Source of the DNA: Enterobacter sp. EA-1
GTDB taxonomy: Bacteria; Pseudomonadota; Gammaproteobacteria; Enterobacterales; Enterobacteriaceae
Assembly: GCA_002886105.1 (NCBI GenBank)
Contig: CP025776.1
Location: 4,898,001 to 4,962,000, forward strand
Reading direction: 5' to 3'
DNA: 64,000 nucleotides
Under the pieces are notes generated by a model that saw only the letters and a program-made list of their open reading frames with translations, had not been told where the DNA came from and ran no database searches. A program made the translations under genes and the position numbers. This document shows, one piece after another, positions 47,380-58,393 of this stretch (position 1 is the first letter of the stretch; each line of letters opens with the position of its first letter).

Positions 47380-47461
47380 GCAAAACGCGTCATTGTCGCC
47401 TGTAAGCAACAACAGTGAAAAAAAGAGGAAATACAAGGGAATGGGAAAAGAGGAAATCAGA

Positions 47462-47488
47462 AAATAAAAACCCCGCTAAAGCGGGGTT
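47462..47488 (-). terminator. Terminator of the tRNA operon
   Basis: Minus strand CCCCGC-TTTA-GCGGGG followed by TTTTTATTTT, just beyond tRNA-Pro. Confidence 0.9.
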
Positions 47489-47494
47489 CAAAAT

Positions 47495-47571
47495 TGGTCG
47501 GCGAGAGAGGATTCGAACCTCCGACCCACTGGTCCCAAACCAGTTGCGCTACCAAGCTGCGCTACTCGCCG
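47495..47571 (-). tRNA. proM: tRNA-Pro (anticodon TGG)
   Basis: 77 nt: starts CGGCGAGTAGCGCAGCTTGG, anticodon arm with TTTGGGA (TGG), T-arm GGAGGTTCGAATCCTC and encoded CCA. It matches proM of the argX-hisR-leuT-proM operon. Cloverleaf arms pair fully. Confidence 0.97.
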
Positions 47572-47610
47572 ATATACTGCTTTTTTGAATTTTTTGTTCA
47601 ATCTAAGTTG

Positions 47611-47697
47611 TGGTGCGAGGGGGGGGACTTGAACCCCCACGTCCGTAAGGACACTAACACCTGAAGCTAGCGCGTCTACCAATTCCGCCACCTTCGC
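47611..47697 (-). tRNA. leuT: tRNA-Leu (anticodon CAG)
   Basis: 87 nt class II tRNA: GCGAAGGTGGCGGAATTGGT, anticodon loop CTTCAGG (CAG), long variable arm TGTCCTTACGGACG, T-arm GGGGGTTCAAGTCCCCC and CCA. Matches leuT. Confidence 0.97.
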
Positions 47698-47725
47698 ATT
47701 CCACGAAACTTTTACTGCTAAATAA

Positions 47726-47802
47726 TGGGGTGGCTAATGGGACTCGGAACCCACGACAACTGGAATCACAATCCAGGCTCTACCAACTGAGCTATAGCCA
47801 CC
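47726..47802 (-). tRNA. hisR: tRNA-His (anticodon GTG), with probable sequence errors
   Basis: GGTGGCTATAGCTCAGTTGG, anticodon loop TTGTGAT, acceptor end GCCACCCCA. Compared with the enterobacterial hisR, one C of GAGCCCTGG is missing (a CCTGG site) and the T-arm reads GGTTCCGAGTCCC instead of GGTTCGAATCCC, which breaks the invariant TTCGAAT loop. As the only tRNA-His of the locus in relatives, it is most likely intact in the cell. Confidence 0.9.
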
Positions 47803-47870
47803 ACTGTAAATCTTTTCACGCGGTATCGTCATACTTCACGAACCACCGCAGCTCAAGCGCCGGGTTTAAA

Positions 47871-47946
<76 letters not shown>

Positions 47947-48046
47947 GTAGCGCCGTTGCGGGGTGGATAGTACGGACTTCGGGCGCGGCTGTCTAGTGCT
48001 TTTTGAAGAAAATGCGCGTTTGGTTATGCTTTGCGCATTTTGCCTC

Positions 48047-49433
48047 TTATTCACTCACCCGTTGCGTAACAGCGTGCCGGTTAAGGCCAAATACTTTATA
48101 CGCCACTGTGACCGCAGCAAGGAAGATAACACCGACAAACAGCGACATACGCGTATCGTCGTTGAATCCCATACCAATCAGCACGCAAATCAAAAACGCC
48201 ATCGTTAGCCAGTTCGCCCACGGGAACAACATTGAGCGGAAGGGATGGCTGGCAATCGCCTCTTTATGCGCTTTACGGAAACGCAGCTGGCTAATCAGGA
48301 TCACAAACCACGGCACCATACCGGCAATACGCTGGCGCTATAGACGTAAACAAACACGCGTTGCGGGTTCGGAATAACGTAATTCAGACAAGAGCCTATC
48401 AGCAGGATAATGATGGAAATTGTCACGCCCGCCGCAGGAACACCGCTTTTAGACACTTTCGCCACCGCAGCAGGCAGTTGACGGTTCTTCGCCAGCGCAT
48501 ACAACATACGACCACAGCTATACATACCGCTGTTACAGCCGGACAGCGCCGCCGTCAGCACCACAAAGTTAATAATCCCTGCTGCCGCCGTAATGCCAAT
48601 TTTCGCAAAGGTCAGCACAAACGGGCTGCCATTCGTACCGATTTCGTTCCACGGGAAAATCGTCACGATAACGAAAATCGCGCCCACATAGAAAATCAGG
48701 ATACGCCACAGCACCTTGCTGACTGCACTGCGCAGCGTAACCTGCGGATTTTTCGCTTCACCGGCGGTAATACCAATCAGTTCAACACCCTGATAGGACG
48801 CCACAACAATACAGAGCGCAGTCAGAAAGCCTTTCCAGCCACCAGCAAAGAAACCGCCGTGCTCGGTCAGATTACCAAAACCAATCGAATGCCCGCCGTT
48901 GCCGATGCCAAAGAAGATAACGCCCGAGGCCAACCACGATCATCACAATGATGGTGGTCACCTTGATCATCGCGAACCAGAATTCGATTTCACCATACAG
49001 GCGCACTGCCGCCAGATTCGCCAGCGCCACCAGCGCCACCGCAATCAGCGCGGGTATCCACTGGGCAAGATCGGGGGAACCAGAACTGGACGTACACCCC
49101 AATCGCGGTAATTTCAGAAATCCCCACCGCCATCCACATAAACCAATAAGACCATGCGGTGAGATAGCCGAAGAAAGGGCTCATGTAGCGGTGCGCGTAA
49201 ACAGCAAAAGACCCCGCTACCGGCTCAAGGAACAGCATCTCGCCCATTGAGCGCATGATAAAGAAGACGAAGAGACCCGCAATAATGTATGCCAGCAGTA
49301 CCGACGGACCTGCCCATTTCAGGGTACTGGCGGCGCCCATAAAGAGCCCCACGCCAATAGTACCGCCAAGGGCGATTAATTCGATGTGTCGAGACTCCAG
49401 TCCGCGCTGAAGCTCTGGTTTGTTTTCAGCCAT
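48047..49433 (-). CDS. yifK: APC-family amino acid permease YifK (threonine/serine, ThrP)
   Basis: A 12-helix amino acid/polyamine/organocation transporter. It starts [20 protein letters not shown], then [20 protein letters not shown] (substrate-binding GTIGVGLF), [60 protein letters not shown] and the C-terminal [17 protein letters not shown]. About 461 codons. Breaks: 48333, 48922-48927 (CCTGG in VGLGVIFFG read CCTCGGG), 49074. E. coli YifK (ThrP) takes up threonine and serine. Confidence 0.92.
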
Positions 49434-49440
49434 AAATCCT

Positions 49441-49456
49441 CTGTTGTGTTTGCTTC
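49441..49456 (-). promoter_or_regulatory. Likely GcvB sRNA target site in the yifK 5' UTR
   Basis: Minus-strand GAAGCAAACACAACAG lies 7-22 nt before the yifK ATG, next to the AGAGG ribosome site. It is the C/A-rich type that pairs with the G/U-rich R1 seed of GcvB, which is known to repress yifK in Salmonella. No gene is seen in the rest of 49434-49692. Confidence 0.5.
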
Positions 49457-49692
49457 TTTCTTTTGCCCCGCTCTGCGGGTTATTGTTATGAGTTTTCCCT
49501 CATCTCATAACAGGCCATGCGGCGCTAACCCGGAAAAGGTTGGCGCGAAAAACACCATGGCATTGCAATGAGTGAGCGAATGGTTTCTTAAAACAGAGGA
49601 AATGGCAAATGATGTATAAAAAAAATCGGTGTAATGCACAATAAAACAGCAGAAGGAGGGAAAAAGGCAGCGCGCTGCGCCGCCAAAGATGT

Positions 49693-50434
49693 TCAGAGTT
49701 TTCCGCTGTAGTGCCAACGCAGGTAACGCAGCAAACGCAACTGACGCTTTAAACGGCTCGGTTGCGACAGCAGCCGATAAAGCCACTCCATCCCGAGATG
49801 CTGCCAGAGTTTTGGCGCGCGCTTTACATGGCCGGTAAAGACGTCGTACGTTCCGCCAACCCCCATGTACAGCGCATCAGGATAGACAGCGCGGCAATCA
49901 CGCATCAGGAGCTCCTGCTTTGGCGACCCCATGGCCACAGTGACGATTTTCGCCCCGCTATCGCGGATGCGCTCAAACAGTGCCTGCTGCTGCCCCGGAT
50001 TAAAATACCCATCCCCGGCTGCCCACAATATTCACCCGCCATTGCGCACGCAATTGCTGCTCCGTTTGCGCCAGCACATCCGGTTTTCCGCCGACCAGAA
50101 AGACCGGCGTCGCATTTTCGCCTGCCCGCGCCATCAGTTTTTCCCACAGATCGGCGCCGGCAACGCGTGATACCTGTGCGCGGGGAAACTTCTTTCGCAG
50201 GGAGCGCACGACACTGATGCCGTCGGCATATTTAAACTCAGCCGCCTCGATCAACGCTCGCACCCGGGCATCGTCTTCCAGCGTCAGCATCTTTTCCGCA
50301 TTAATGGCGATCAACGTGCCTTGTTTTATCTCGCCATTCGCATACAAATAATCCAGCGCGTGTTGCATATCGCGCCAGCCAATCAATTTCAGACCACGCA
50401 GGTCATACAGCGGCGCTGCAGTCTTGTCCGTCAT
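49693..50434 (-). CDS. wecG: UDP-ManNAcA transferase WecG (RffM)
   Basis: WecG adds N-acetylmannosaminuronic acid to GlcNAc-PP-undecaprenol, forming ECA lipid II. It starts [20 protein letters not shown], then [20 protein letters not shown], the WecG/TagA motif [20 protein letters not shown] and [20 protein letters not shown], and ends [12 protein letters not shown]. About 247 codons. Break at 50027-50032, where CCAGG in GSQDGYF reads CCGGGG on the minus strand. Last gene of the ECA operon. Confidence 0.94.
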
Positions 50435-50443
50435 GTTTATCCT

Positions 50444-51795
50444 TCACATCTGGGAAAGGGGTTTTGCCGCGCGTTCGCCGCGTTTGTGTATCAGACCCGC
50501 GTTATCAAACAGCCAGTACAGCAGCTTCGCCAGCAACAAGCAGAAGCCGAAGATGACGAGGAAAAACACCACGCGAGACACGAAAGCATCCAGTCCCTCA
50601 CGGGCCAGCACAATCATGTTGAAAATCGCGCCAAAGCAGAAGCTATGCAGGATTGCGGCTTTATAGCGGTTCGTTTCCCGGTTGCCCAGAGTATACAACC
50701 AGTCAAACCATTTAATGATGAGCCCCACCGTCACCGCGCCAAGCGGGATAAAGGCAGCACCGCCCATCACCACCAGAGAGCCGATCAACGTTGGCGAGAT
50801 CGCAAGGCCAGAGTGGTTGTTCAGTACTTCCCGGGTAAAAGTAATTGGCCGTATTCAACACAATATTCGGACGCGTTGGCCACAGCCGAGGACGGAATAA
50901 AGACATAGAAGTCGCGCACGATGGGCGCCAGTCCCTGAAACGCAATCTTGTCGTAGTTTTGCAACAGCAGCGACAAATTTTCCCGAGGGCGAAAAGGTGT
51001 CACGCGTCAGATACAGAAACGTATAAAACGCTTCATCGCCGCTCACATTCAGCCCGTAGCGTTTAATCGCCAGCCAGAACATGCCGACAATGCCAAACAC
51101 ACCCGCAGCGGCCAGCATCCATAACGAGATCCACCCGCGAATAATGCCGATAAACAAAAGATCGCGAACGCAATAATGATATTGGCGCGGGTTCCGCCAA
51201 CAATCATATAGGTCAACAAACCGAAAGCGACCGTGCTGACGAGGAAGAAGAGCCACGCCTGCGCGCTCTGCCGCAAAAGTAGACCACCAGCATTGCGGGA
51301 ATAAAGAAATAAAGAAGCGCTTAAGTGCCACACCGGACACTTCACTGGAGAAGATCTGGCTATAGGATTGCAGGCGGAACAGCAAAAGCCGTTATGCATA
51401 AAGAAGATGCTGACGCTGACCAGTGCGATGACCATTAACATCACCCATGTCAGATTCGCCTCAACCCGGTTAATGGTGAACAGCGGTCGACGCGATACCG
51501 GCGCAGCATGTTTACGCAGCCGCGTTTTATACGTCACATAGTAAATTCCGTAGAAACAGGTTGCCGCCAGCAACGACTGCATCATCACACCGGGCGGTGC
51601 AACACCCACGTTAAGAAGCGGAACACCAGCACGCTGGTGAGCGGAAAACCGAAAAGAACGTCAGCAAAAGAGCAGTGAAAAAAGACGTTAAAGTTAAAAC
51701 GCACGCGACGGAATTCAAACCCGAGTTAATGTGGCAATAAACAGCGATGCCAACAGCCAGAGGACAAACAGTCCGCAAAACTCAAGTGGGCTCAT
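50444..51795 (-). CDS. wzyE: ECA polymerase WzyE
   Basis: A polytopic inner-membrane polymerase that links ECA trisaccharides. It starts [20 protein letters not shown], then [80 protein letters not shown] and [20 protein letters not shown]. About 450 codons. Breaks at 50824, 50890-50896, 50983-50989 and 51718-51725 are all at CCTGG. Its start overlaps the wecF end by 14 bp. Confidence 0.93.
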
Positions 51796-52865
51796 CCGGC
51801 ATTCCCCGCAGCAATACGCAGCGCTTTATGCCACGGCGCAATAAAATTCGGGCTAAAAAGGTAATGGCGTTTTTATCCACCGCCACCAATTGACGCCCGG
51901 CTTCGCGGACGACCGCCTCATTCAGGTTATCCGTGGTAAATAGCACGGGAATATCTTCCGCCACCATATCGCGCCAGAACGGGTTTTCCCGGTTCAGCAC
52001 ACAAGGGACACCCGCCTGAATCAGCAGGCAGAGCGTACCGATCCCTTGCTGGCGGGCAAAAATAAAGTATCCGAGATCGCACGTCCCCAGCAGATCCAGA
52101 TAGTCATCAAAGGCCATCTTCTCATTGAGGACGCGCAGATTATCAGCGTTAAATAAGGCCAGCCCCGCGCGGCGCACCGCCTCAATATACGCGTCGTTAT
52201 TAGCCGGATACCCCATTGGCACGATGATCTTCACCGTATCGCCAAACTGGCGATGAATGGCATGCAGCGCCGCAATATGCTCATTGCTTGGATCGCCGGA
52301 ATTGCCCACCAGAATCGTCAGTGGACCTTCACGCTGCAGTTCATGCGCCATGGTATTGAGCGCCGGATCCATGCGCGTCGGGAAATAGAGCAACTCGCCG
52401 CGCACGTCGGGATTACGCTGACCAAACCACGCCAGATCGCCACGGGTCGCAAAATACACCCGACGCGGCGCTGGGCCAGCCGACGCAACGGATAAAAGAG
52501 GCGAAACTTAAGGCTGCGCGAAACTTCGTACAGATCGGCTCCCCGGGCATGCCAGTAGAACTGCTCACGCTTTATTGCGCCGGTTAATAGCGCCAGCCAT
52601 ATGTCAAAATTAAACTGCCCATGAAAAGAAACGCTGCTGACGTTGGGCTTTCGCTTTCGCGATCACCGCCTGCGCCAGCGCCTTCTTTCCCGGGAAAAAT
52701 GCAGTGTCAGGGCGGGGTATTCCGCACCCTGACCGTCGTCACGCCGACAATCATAAATTCGCGAGCATAGGCTCCCGACGCCGCAAGTGTGTCATTAAAG
52801 AACCGCAGCACAGTCTGATTATGGTGTGGGATATCCGATCCCAGTACGTGAATGAGTGTAGTCAT
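51782..52865 (-). CDS. wecF: Fuc4NAc transferase WecF (RffT)
   Basis: WecF adds the third ECA sugar, 4-acetamido-4,6-dideoxygalactose, to lipid II. It starts [20 protein letters not shown], then [19 protein letters not shown]-like sequence in a second frame, [60 protein letters not shown] and [15 protein letters not shown]. The end is taken at 51782 (MPDEPT), though upstream breaks make the last 30 residues uncertain. About 360 codons. ATGA overlap with wzxE. Confidence 0.92.
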
Positions 52866-54111
52866 GACTTCTTACGCCAAATCAAAAACACGCCGCAACA
52901 GAGGGCGAAATAAATAACATATGTGGCCATATAGGCCTGCGCCGCGCCAACGGCGCCATGCGCGGGAATTAACCCGCGGGAAAACAGCGTCAGCAGGGTG
53001 AACTGACTGATTTCCGCCAGAATATAAAAACGTAACGACGCTTTGGCGACCACCAGATAACCAAAAACGTAAGCACCCACTTTCAATACGTCGCCAATCA
53101 GTTGCCGTGGCAAAGAGATCGCGCATGGCGGTAAACTTATCGGAAAACAGCAACCAGATAGCCACATCGCGTAGCAACCAGACGGTCAGGCTGACAGCCG
53201 CCACCGCAGGTAAAACAAAACGTAGCGACTTTACGATTTCGCGGGAGATCGCCTGCTTTGTCGCCGGGCGCGATAGTGTCGGCAGCAAATAAACCGTGAA
53301 CGACGCGGTAATGAATTGCAGGTAAGCATCGGAAATACTGCTTACCCCTTGCCAGATCCCCACCTCGTCCCAGCTATAATGCGCAGCCAGCTGGTTTCGC
53401 ATCATCACGTAAGCCAACGGCATGGTGAACGAGGTGATCAACGCCATCAGCGTAAATTTGCTTAGCTGTCCCGCCAGTGCCTTATCCCACTGAGGTTTGA
53501 AAAAACCAGCGGAACCGCACCGCGCCGTATGAGCATCGCCAACGCCGGGATCACCACCAACGCGGGCACCAATGCCAGCCCCAGCAATGCGCCCTCGGTA
53601 CCCGCCCAATTTGAAGCAGAGATACCATGCCAGTACACCCATGACGCTGCCGATAATTAACGACAGCGCATTACTCACCGCATCGCGGAACCCTTTCATT
53701 ACCGCCAGTAGCAGGTTCGCCCATGCGATGCCCAACTGCACCAACGCCACCAGACGCACCAGCCCCTGATAATGAGTATGACCAAATAAGCCCTGACTGA
53801 CAGGCGCGGCGGCAAACAAAAGATCAGCGCCAACAATGTAGAGAAACCGAGCACCATCGCCGATGATGTCCCGACCACCACGCGCAGACGCGCCGGGTCA
53901 TCATGGTGCTGAGCCACCATTTCGTCACCCCATTAAAAATCCCGGCACCCGCGAGCACGCCGAGCACCGTGATGAGTTGACGAAAATTACCTGCCTGCCC
54001 AACACCGGATGGCCCAAAAGCCACCGCAAGGAGTTTGATCACCAGCAAGCCCGCGCCAATTTTGACCAGCGTACTGGCCGCCGTCCATACCGATGCTTTT
54101 GCCAGTGACAT
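52862..54111 (-). CDS. wzxE: ECA lipid III flippase WzxE
   Basis: A MOP-superfamily, roughly 12-helix flippase. It starts [20 protein letters not shown], then [48 protein letters not shown] (break 53590-53597, CCAGG read as CCGAGGG on the minus strand), [40 protein letters not shown] and [20 protein letters not shown]. About 416 codons. Another break at 53103-53107 (CCTGG read CCACGG). Confidence 0.94.
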
Positions 54112-54112
54112 A

Positions 54113-55245
54113 TCAGCTGGAAACAGCTCAGAAGTGTGCTAATGACCGTACGCTGATTAACAGGCGACAGGTTGTAGAACAGCGGCAGGCGAAGCAAACG
54201 CTCACTTTCTTGCGTGGTATAGCGATCTTCGCCGTGGAATTCGCCAAACTGTTCTCCTGCCGGAGAAGCATGGAGCGGGATGTAGTGAAATACGGCGAGG
54301 ATCTCCGCCTCTGTCAGGAAAGCGATCAGTTTGCTGCGGTCGGCCTCATCGCGCAGTTTGATATAGAACATATGCGCATTGTGGCCACAGTCTGCCGGAA
54401 CAGAAGGTAATTCAATACGTCCGGCTCGCGCCAACGGTGCCAGCGCATCGTAATAGGTCTGCCACAGCGCCAGACGCTGCTGATTGATGCGGTCAGCCGC
54501 TTCAAGCTGCGCCCACAAATACGCGGCCTGCAGGTCCGCCATCAGATAGCTCGAACCAATATCCCGCCGGTGTATTTATCCACCTGACCACGGAAGAACT
54601 GGCTGCGGTTGGTGCCTTTTTTCGCGAATGATCTCTGCACGTTCAACCAGCGCGCGATCGTTAATCAGCGTTGCGCCGCCTTCACCACCAGCTGTGTAGT
54701 TTTTGGTTTCGTGAAAACTAAAACAGCCAATGTGCCCGATCGTACCCAGCGCCCGGCCTTTGTAGGTCGACATTACGCCTTGAGCAGCATCTTCCACCAC
54801 AAACAGGTTATGGCGTTTTGCAATCGCCATAATGGTGTCCATTTCGCAGGCCACCCCGGCATAGTGCACCGGTACAATCACGCGGGTTTTGTCAGTAATC
54901 GCCGCTTCAATACAGGTTTCATCAATATTCAGGGTATCCGGGCGGATATCCACAAAGACGATTTTCGCCCCACGCAGCACAAAGGCATTGGCGGTGGAGA
55001 CGAAGGTATAACTCGGCATGATCACTTCATCGCCGGGCTGGATGTTCAGCAACAGCGCCGCCATTTCCAGCGAAGCGGTGCAGGAAGGGGTCAAGAGCAC
55101 TTTCGCACTGTGAAAACGCTGCTCCATCCACTGCTGACAGCGGCGGGTAAAGCCGCCATCACCGCATAATTTACCGCTGCCCATCGCCGACTGTATGTAG
55201 TCGAGTTCCGTCCCCACGACCGGGGGGTGCATTGAAGGGGATCAT
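54113..55245 (-). CDS. wecE: dTDP-4-amino-4,6-dideoxygalactose transaminase WecE (RffA)
   Basis: A PLP-dependent sugar aminotransferase making dTDP-Fuc4N. It starts MIPFNAPPVVGTELDYIQSA, then TPSCTASLEMAALLLNIQPG, VPVHYAGVACEMDTIMAIAK, VVEDAAQGVMSTYKGRALGT, the PLP-lysine region FHETKNYTAGGEGGATLIND and FGEFHGEDRYTTQESERLLR. It ends LLSCFS at 54113 when one extra C is removed, 1 bp before wzxE. About 376 codons. Breaks at 54567-54570 (CCTGG read CCGG) and near 54625 and 55222. Confidence 0.95.
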
Positions 55246-55249
55246 AACG

Positions 55250-55930
55250 TCACCTGTATAACCACAGAGCGGTGCTTTCCACATTCGCCCCGCTTTGAAT
55301 ATAGCGTTTAAGTGCGGCGGTATTCCCAAGCTGGGTTGCCACCCGCACCTGCGTTAACTGCCGCTGCCGCGCCCATTGGCTGGCAGCCAGCATTAATTTT
55401 TCGCCCATCCCACGGCCGGCCAGTAAGCCAATCCGCGCCTCATGCTCGTTTAACTGACGCAAAGAGACAAAGCCCGCAATCGCACCGCCCTCGCGGCGAA
55501 ACAGCAGGCATTGATGGTCAAACACACCTTTTACGGCGTTTTCAATCCACTGCGCATAGAAACGCCCGCTGGCATCCGCCGGATACCACGGCGCACGAAA
55601 ACGACTCTGCACAAAAATTTCGGACGCCATTTGCCGCAGCACGGGAATGTCGTCCACATTCGCCACGTCTGCATGGGGATCGCATCCCTGAGCTGGCACA
55701 GCTAACGACAGGTCGATTTCCCCTTCCACCCGGTGTGAAAACCGAATTGTTGCAGCGCATCCAGAGCGTGTGTATGCGACGCTGGCAATTTAACCTGCAG
55801 GCGGGGCCAGTCAGCGAAATCAGCAACGTTCAGCGCAGGGGGCGTCAGGATGCAGACGCACGATCGCGCTGCGGATACCAAAAAACGCGCTTTCCCACGC
55901 CAGTTCTTCTACCGTGCCGTGAAGAGCCAT
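55250..55930 (-). CDS. wecD: dTDP-fucosamine acetyltransferase WecD (RffC)
   Basis: A GNAT-fold N-acetyltransferase that acetylates dTDP-Fuc4N. It starts [20 protein letters not shown] behind AGGAG, then [20 protein letters not shown] in a second frame, [40 protein letters not shown], the acetyl-CoA motif [20 protein letters not shown] and [20 protein letters not shown]. About 226 codons. In E. coli rffG and rffH precede wecD; here wecC does, 17 bp away. Confidence 0.92.
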
Positions 55931-55947
55931 CCCGTCTCCTTAGCGCA

Positions 55948-57206
55948 TTAGCGCCAGACGCCTTTGGTGTCCACAATGTGACGCTGCGCGATGCGGCTAC
56001 CATCCAGCGCTTTAAATTCTTTGTGATCGACCAACATGATCAGCACATCCGCCTGCACCAGCGCCTCCTGCATGCTCACCAGTTTACTGATGCCAGTCAG
56101 TGAGGCAGGAAGCTGATGGATATTCGGTTCAACCACCAGTGTTTCGCCGCCGTGCCACTGCGCCACACTGCGCGCGATTTCCATCGCCGGGCTTTCGCGC
56201 AGATCGTCAATATTGGGTTTAAAAGCCAGCCCGAAACAGGCGATTTTAAGCTCGCTCGCGCGCTTATCGCTTGCGGCCGGTGCAGTCGGCAACGGTGGTT
56301 TTTACCTGATCCAATACCCAATGCGGCTTATGATCGTTCACTTCACGCGCAGTACGAATGAGACGCGCCTGCTGCGGGTTCTGCGCCACAATAAACCAGT
56401 GGATCGACAGCGATGCAGTGACCGCCCACGCCGGAGGACCCGGTTGCAGGATATTCACGCGCGGGTGACGGTTTGCCAGACGGATCAATTCCCAAACGTT
56501 GATGTTCTGATCGGCGCAAATCAGCGACAGCTCGTTGGCAAAAGCGATGTTGACGTCGCGAAAACTGTTTTCAGTTAGTTTGCACATTTCTGCGGTGCGG
56601 GAGTTGGTCACCACACATTCACCTTCGAGGAAAATGTTGTACAACTCGCTGGCGCGTGCCGAGCACACCGGCGTCATGCCGCCAATTACCCGGTCATTTT
56701 TAATCAGTTCAACCATGACTTGTCCCGGCAGCACGCGCTCAGGGCAATAGGCGATATTGATATCGGCCTGTTCCCCGCCTGCTGCGGGAAGGTGAGATCC
56801 GGGCGGGCGGCCGCAAGCCACATTTGCTCCGTCGCCCCTACTGGCGAAGTGGATTCAAGGATGACCAGAGCACCTTTTTTAACACCGGCGCAATGGATTT
56901 TGCCGCCGCTTCGACATAAACCATATCCGGCTCATGCTCGCCTTTAAATGGCGTGGGTACAGCGATCAGGTAGGCATCTGCTGTGACCGGCGTGGTGCTG
57001 GCGCGCAGATATCCGCCTTCCACCGCCGCTTTTACGACGTTATCCAGTTCCGGCTCGACAATATGGATCTCCCCGCGATTAATGGTTTCCACGGCGCGCG
57101 CGTTGATATCAACCCCGATAACCTGCTTTTGCCGGGAGGCAAACGCCGCTGCAGTAGGAAGGCCAATGTATCCGAGGCCAATGACGGAAATGGTTGTAAA
57201 GCTCAT
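55948..57206 (-). CDS. wecC: UDP-N-acetyl-D-mannosaminuronate dehydrogenase WecC
   Basis: WecC oxidises UDP-ManNAc to UDP-ManNAcA with NAD. It starts [20 protein letters not shown] (Rossmann GxGxxG), then [60 protein letters not shown] and [20 protein letters not shown] with the catalytic-domain residues; it ends IVDTKGVWR. The catalytic Cys segment [13 protein letters not shown] is disturbed at 56431-56437 (CCTGG read CCTCCGG). Other breaks: 56280, 56795, 56873. Span fits 420 residues. ATGA overlap with wecB. Confidence 0.95.
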
Positions 57207-58335
57207 AGTGTTACCCGATTGTTTTTAAGTGCGTGCAAAATGCGACGACAAGCCTGCCCGTCTCCATACGGATTATGCGCACGACTCATGGTCTGCCGGT
57301 GCATCATTATTGTGAAGCAGGCGCGTAACCTCTTCGACAATGCGCTGGCGGTCCGTGCCGACCAGTTTCACCGTTCCGGCTTCGACCGCTTCCGGTCGCT
57401 CCGTGGTGTCCCTCATCACCAGCACCGGTTTCCCCAGTGATGGCGCTTCTTCCTGAATCCCACCCGAATCGGTGAGGATCAGCCATGCATGATTCATCAA
57501 CCACAAGAACGGTAAATAGTCCTGCGGTTCAATCAACGTCACATTCTCAACTTTGGCTGAGGATACGATTCACCGGCTCGCTGACATTCGGGTTCCAGGT
57601 GTACCGGATAGACGATCTGCACATCATCATGTTGCGCAGCGATATCCGCCAGCGCGTGGCAAATCTGCTCAAATCCGCGACCAAAACTCTCCCGACGATG
57701 ACCCGTCACCAGAATGAGTTTTTTATTGTCGTCGAGAAACGGGTAGCGCGCCGCCAGCTCGCCATGTAACGAAAGGTCTTTCAGTACGCTATCGCGCACC
57801 CAGAAAAGCGCATCGATAACCGTATTACCGGTGACGAAAATACGGTTATCGGCAATATTCTCTTGCAGCAGGTTGTGGCGAGAATTCTCCGTTGGCGCAA
57901 AGTGATACATTGCCAGATGGCCGGTCAATGTACGATTGGCTTCTTCCGGCCGGGGGGATGAAAGATCGCCAGTACGCAGCCCGGCTTCCACGTGTCCAAC
58001 CGGAATACGCTGGTAAAATGCAGCAAGGCTTGCCGAAATAGTTGTCGTGGTGTCGCCATGCACCAGCACCACATCCGGACGGAAGGACTCAAGAATGGGT
58101 TTAAGTCCTTCAAGGATACCGCAGGTGATTTCGGTTAGCCCCTGCCCGGGCGCATAATATTCAGGTCGTAATCCGGAACAATTGAGAAGAGGTTCAGCAC
58201 CTGATCAAGCATCTCCCGATGCTGCGCAGTGACGCAAACCCTCGCCTCAAAGTCAGGATCCCTTGCCAGCGCATGTACCAGCGGAGCCATTTTGATGGCT
58301 TCTGGTCGCGTGCCAAATACGGTAAGTACTTTCAC
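57203..58335 (-). CDS. wecB: UDP-N-acetylglucosamine 2-epimerase WecB
   Basis: WecB makes UDP-ManNAc from UDP-GlcNAc. It starts with GTG: (M)[19 protein letters not shown], then [99 protein letters not shown] and [20 protein letters not shown]. About 376 codons. Breaks: 57593 (a C insertion creating a false CCAGG in HLNPNV), 57950-57957 (CCTGG) and 58143 (CCAGG reduced to CAGG). Confidence 0.95.
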
Positions 58336-58393
58336 AACGATTCTCTTCGAGGTAGATGATGAAGGCGCAAAGCGCCTTCATCGCAGACGGCGT

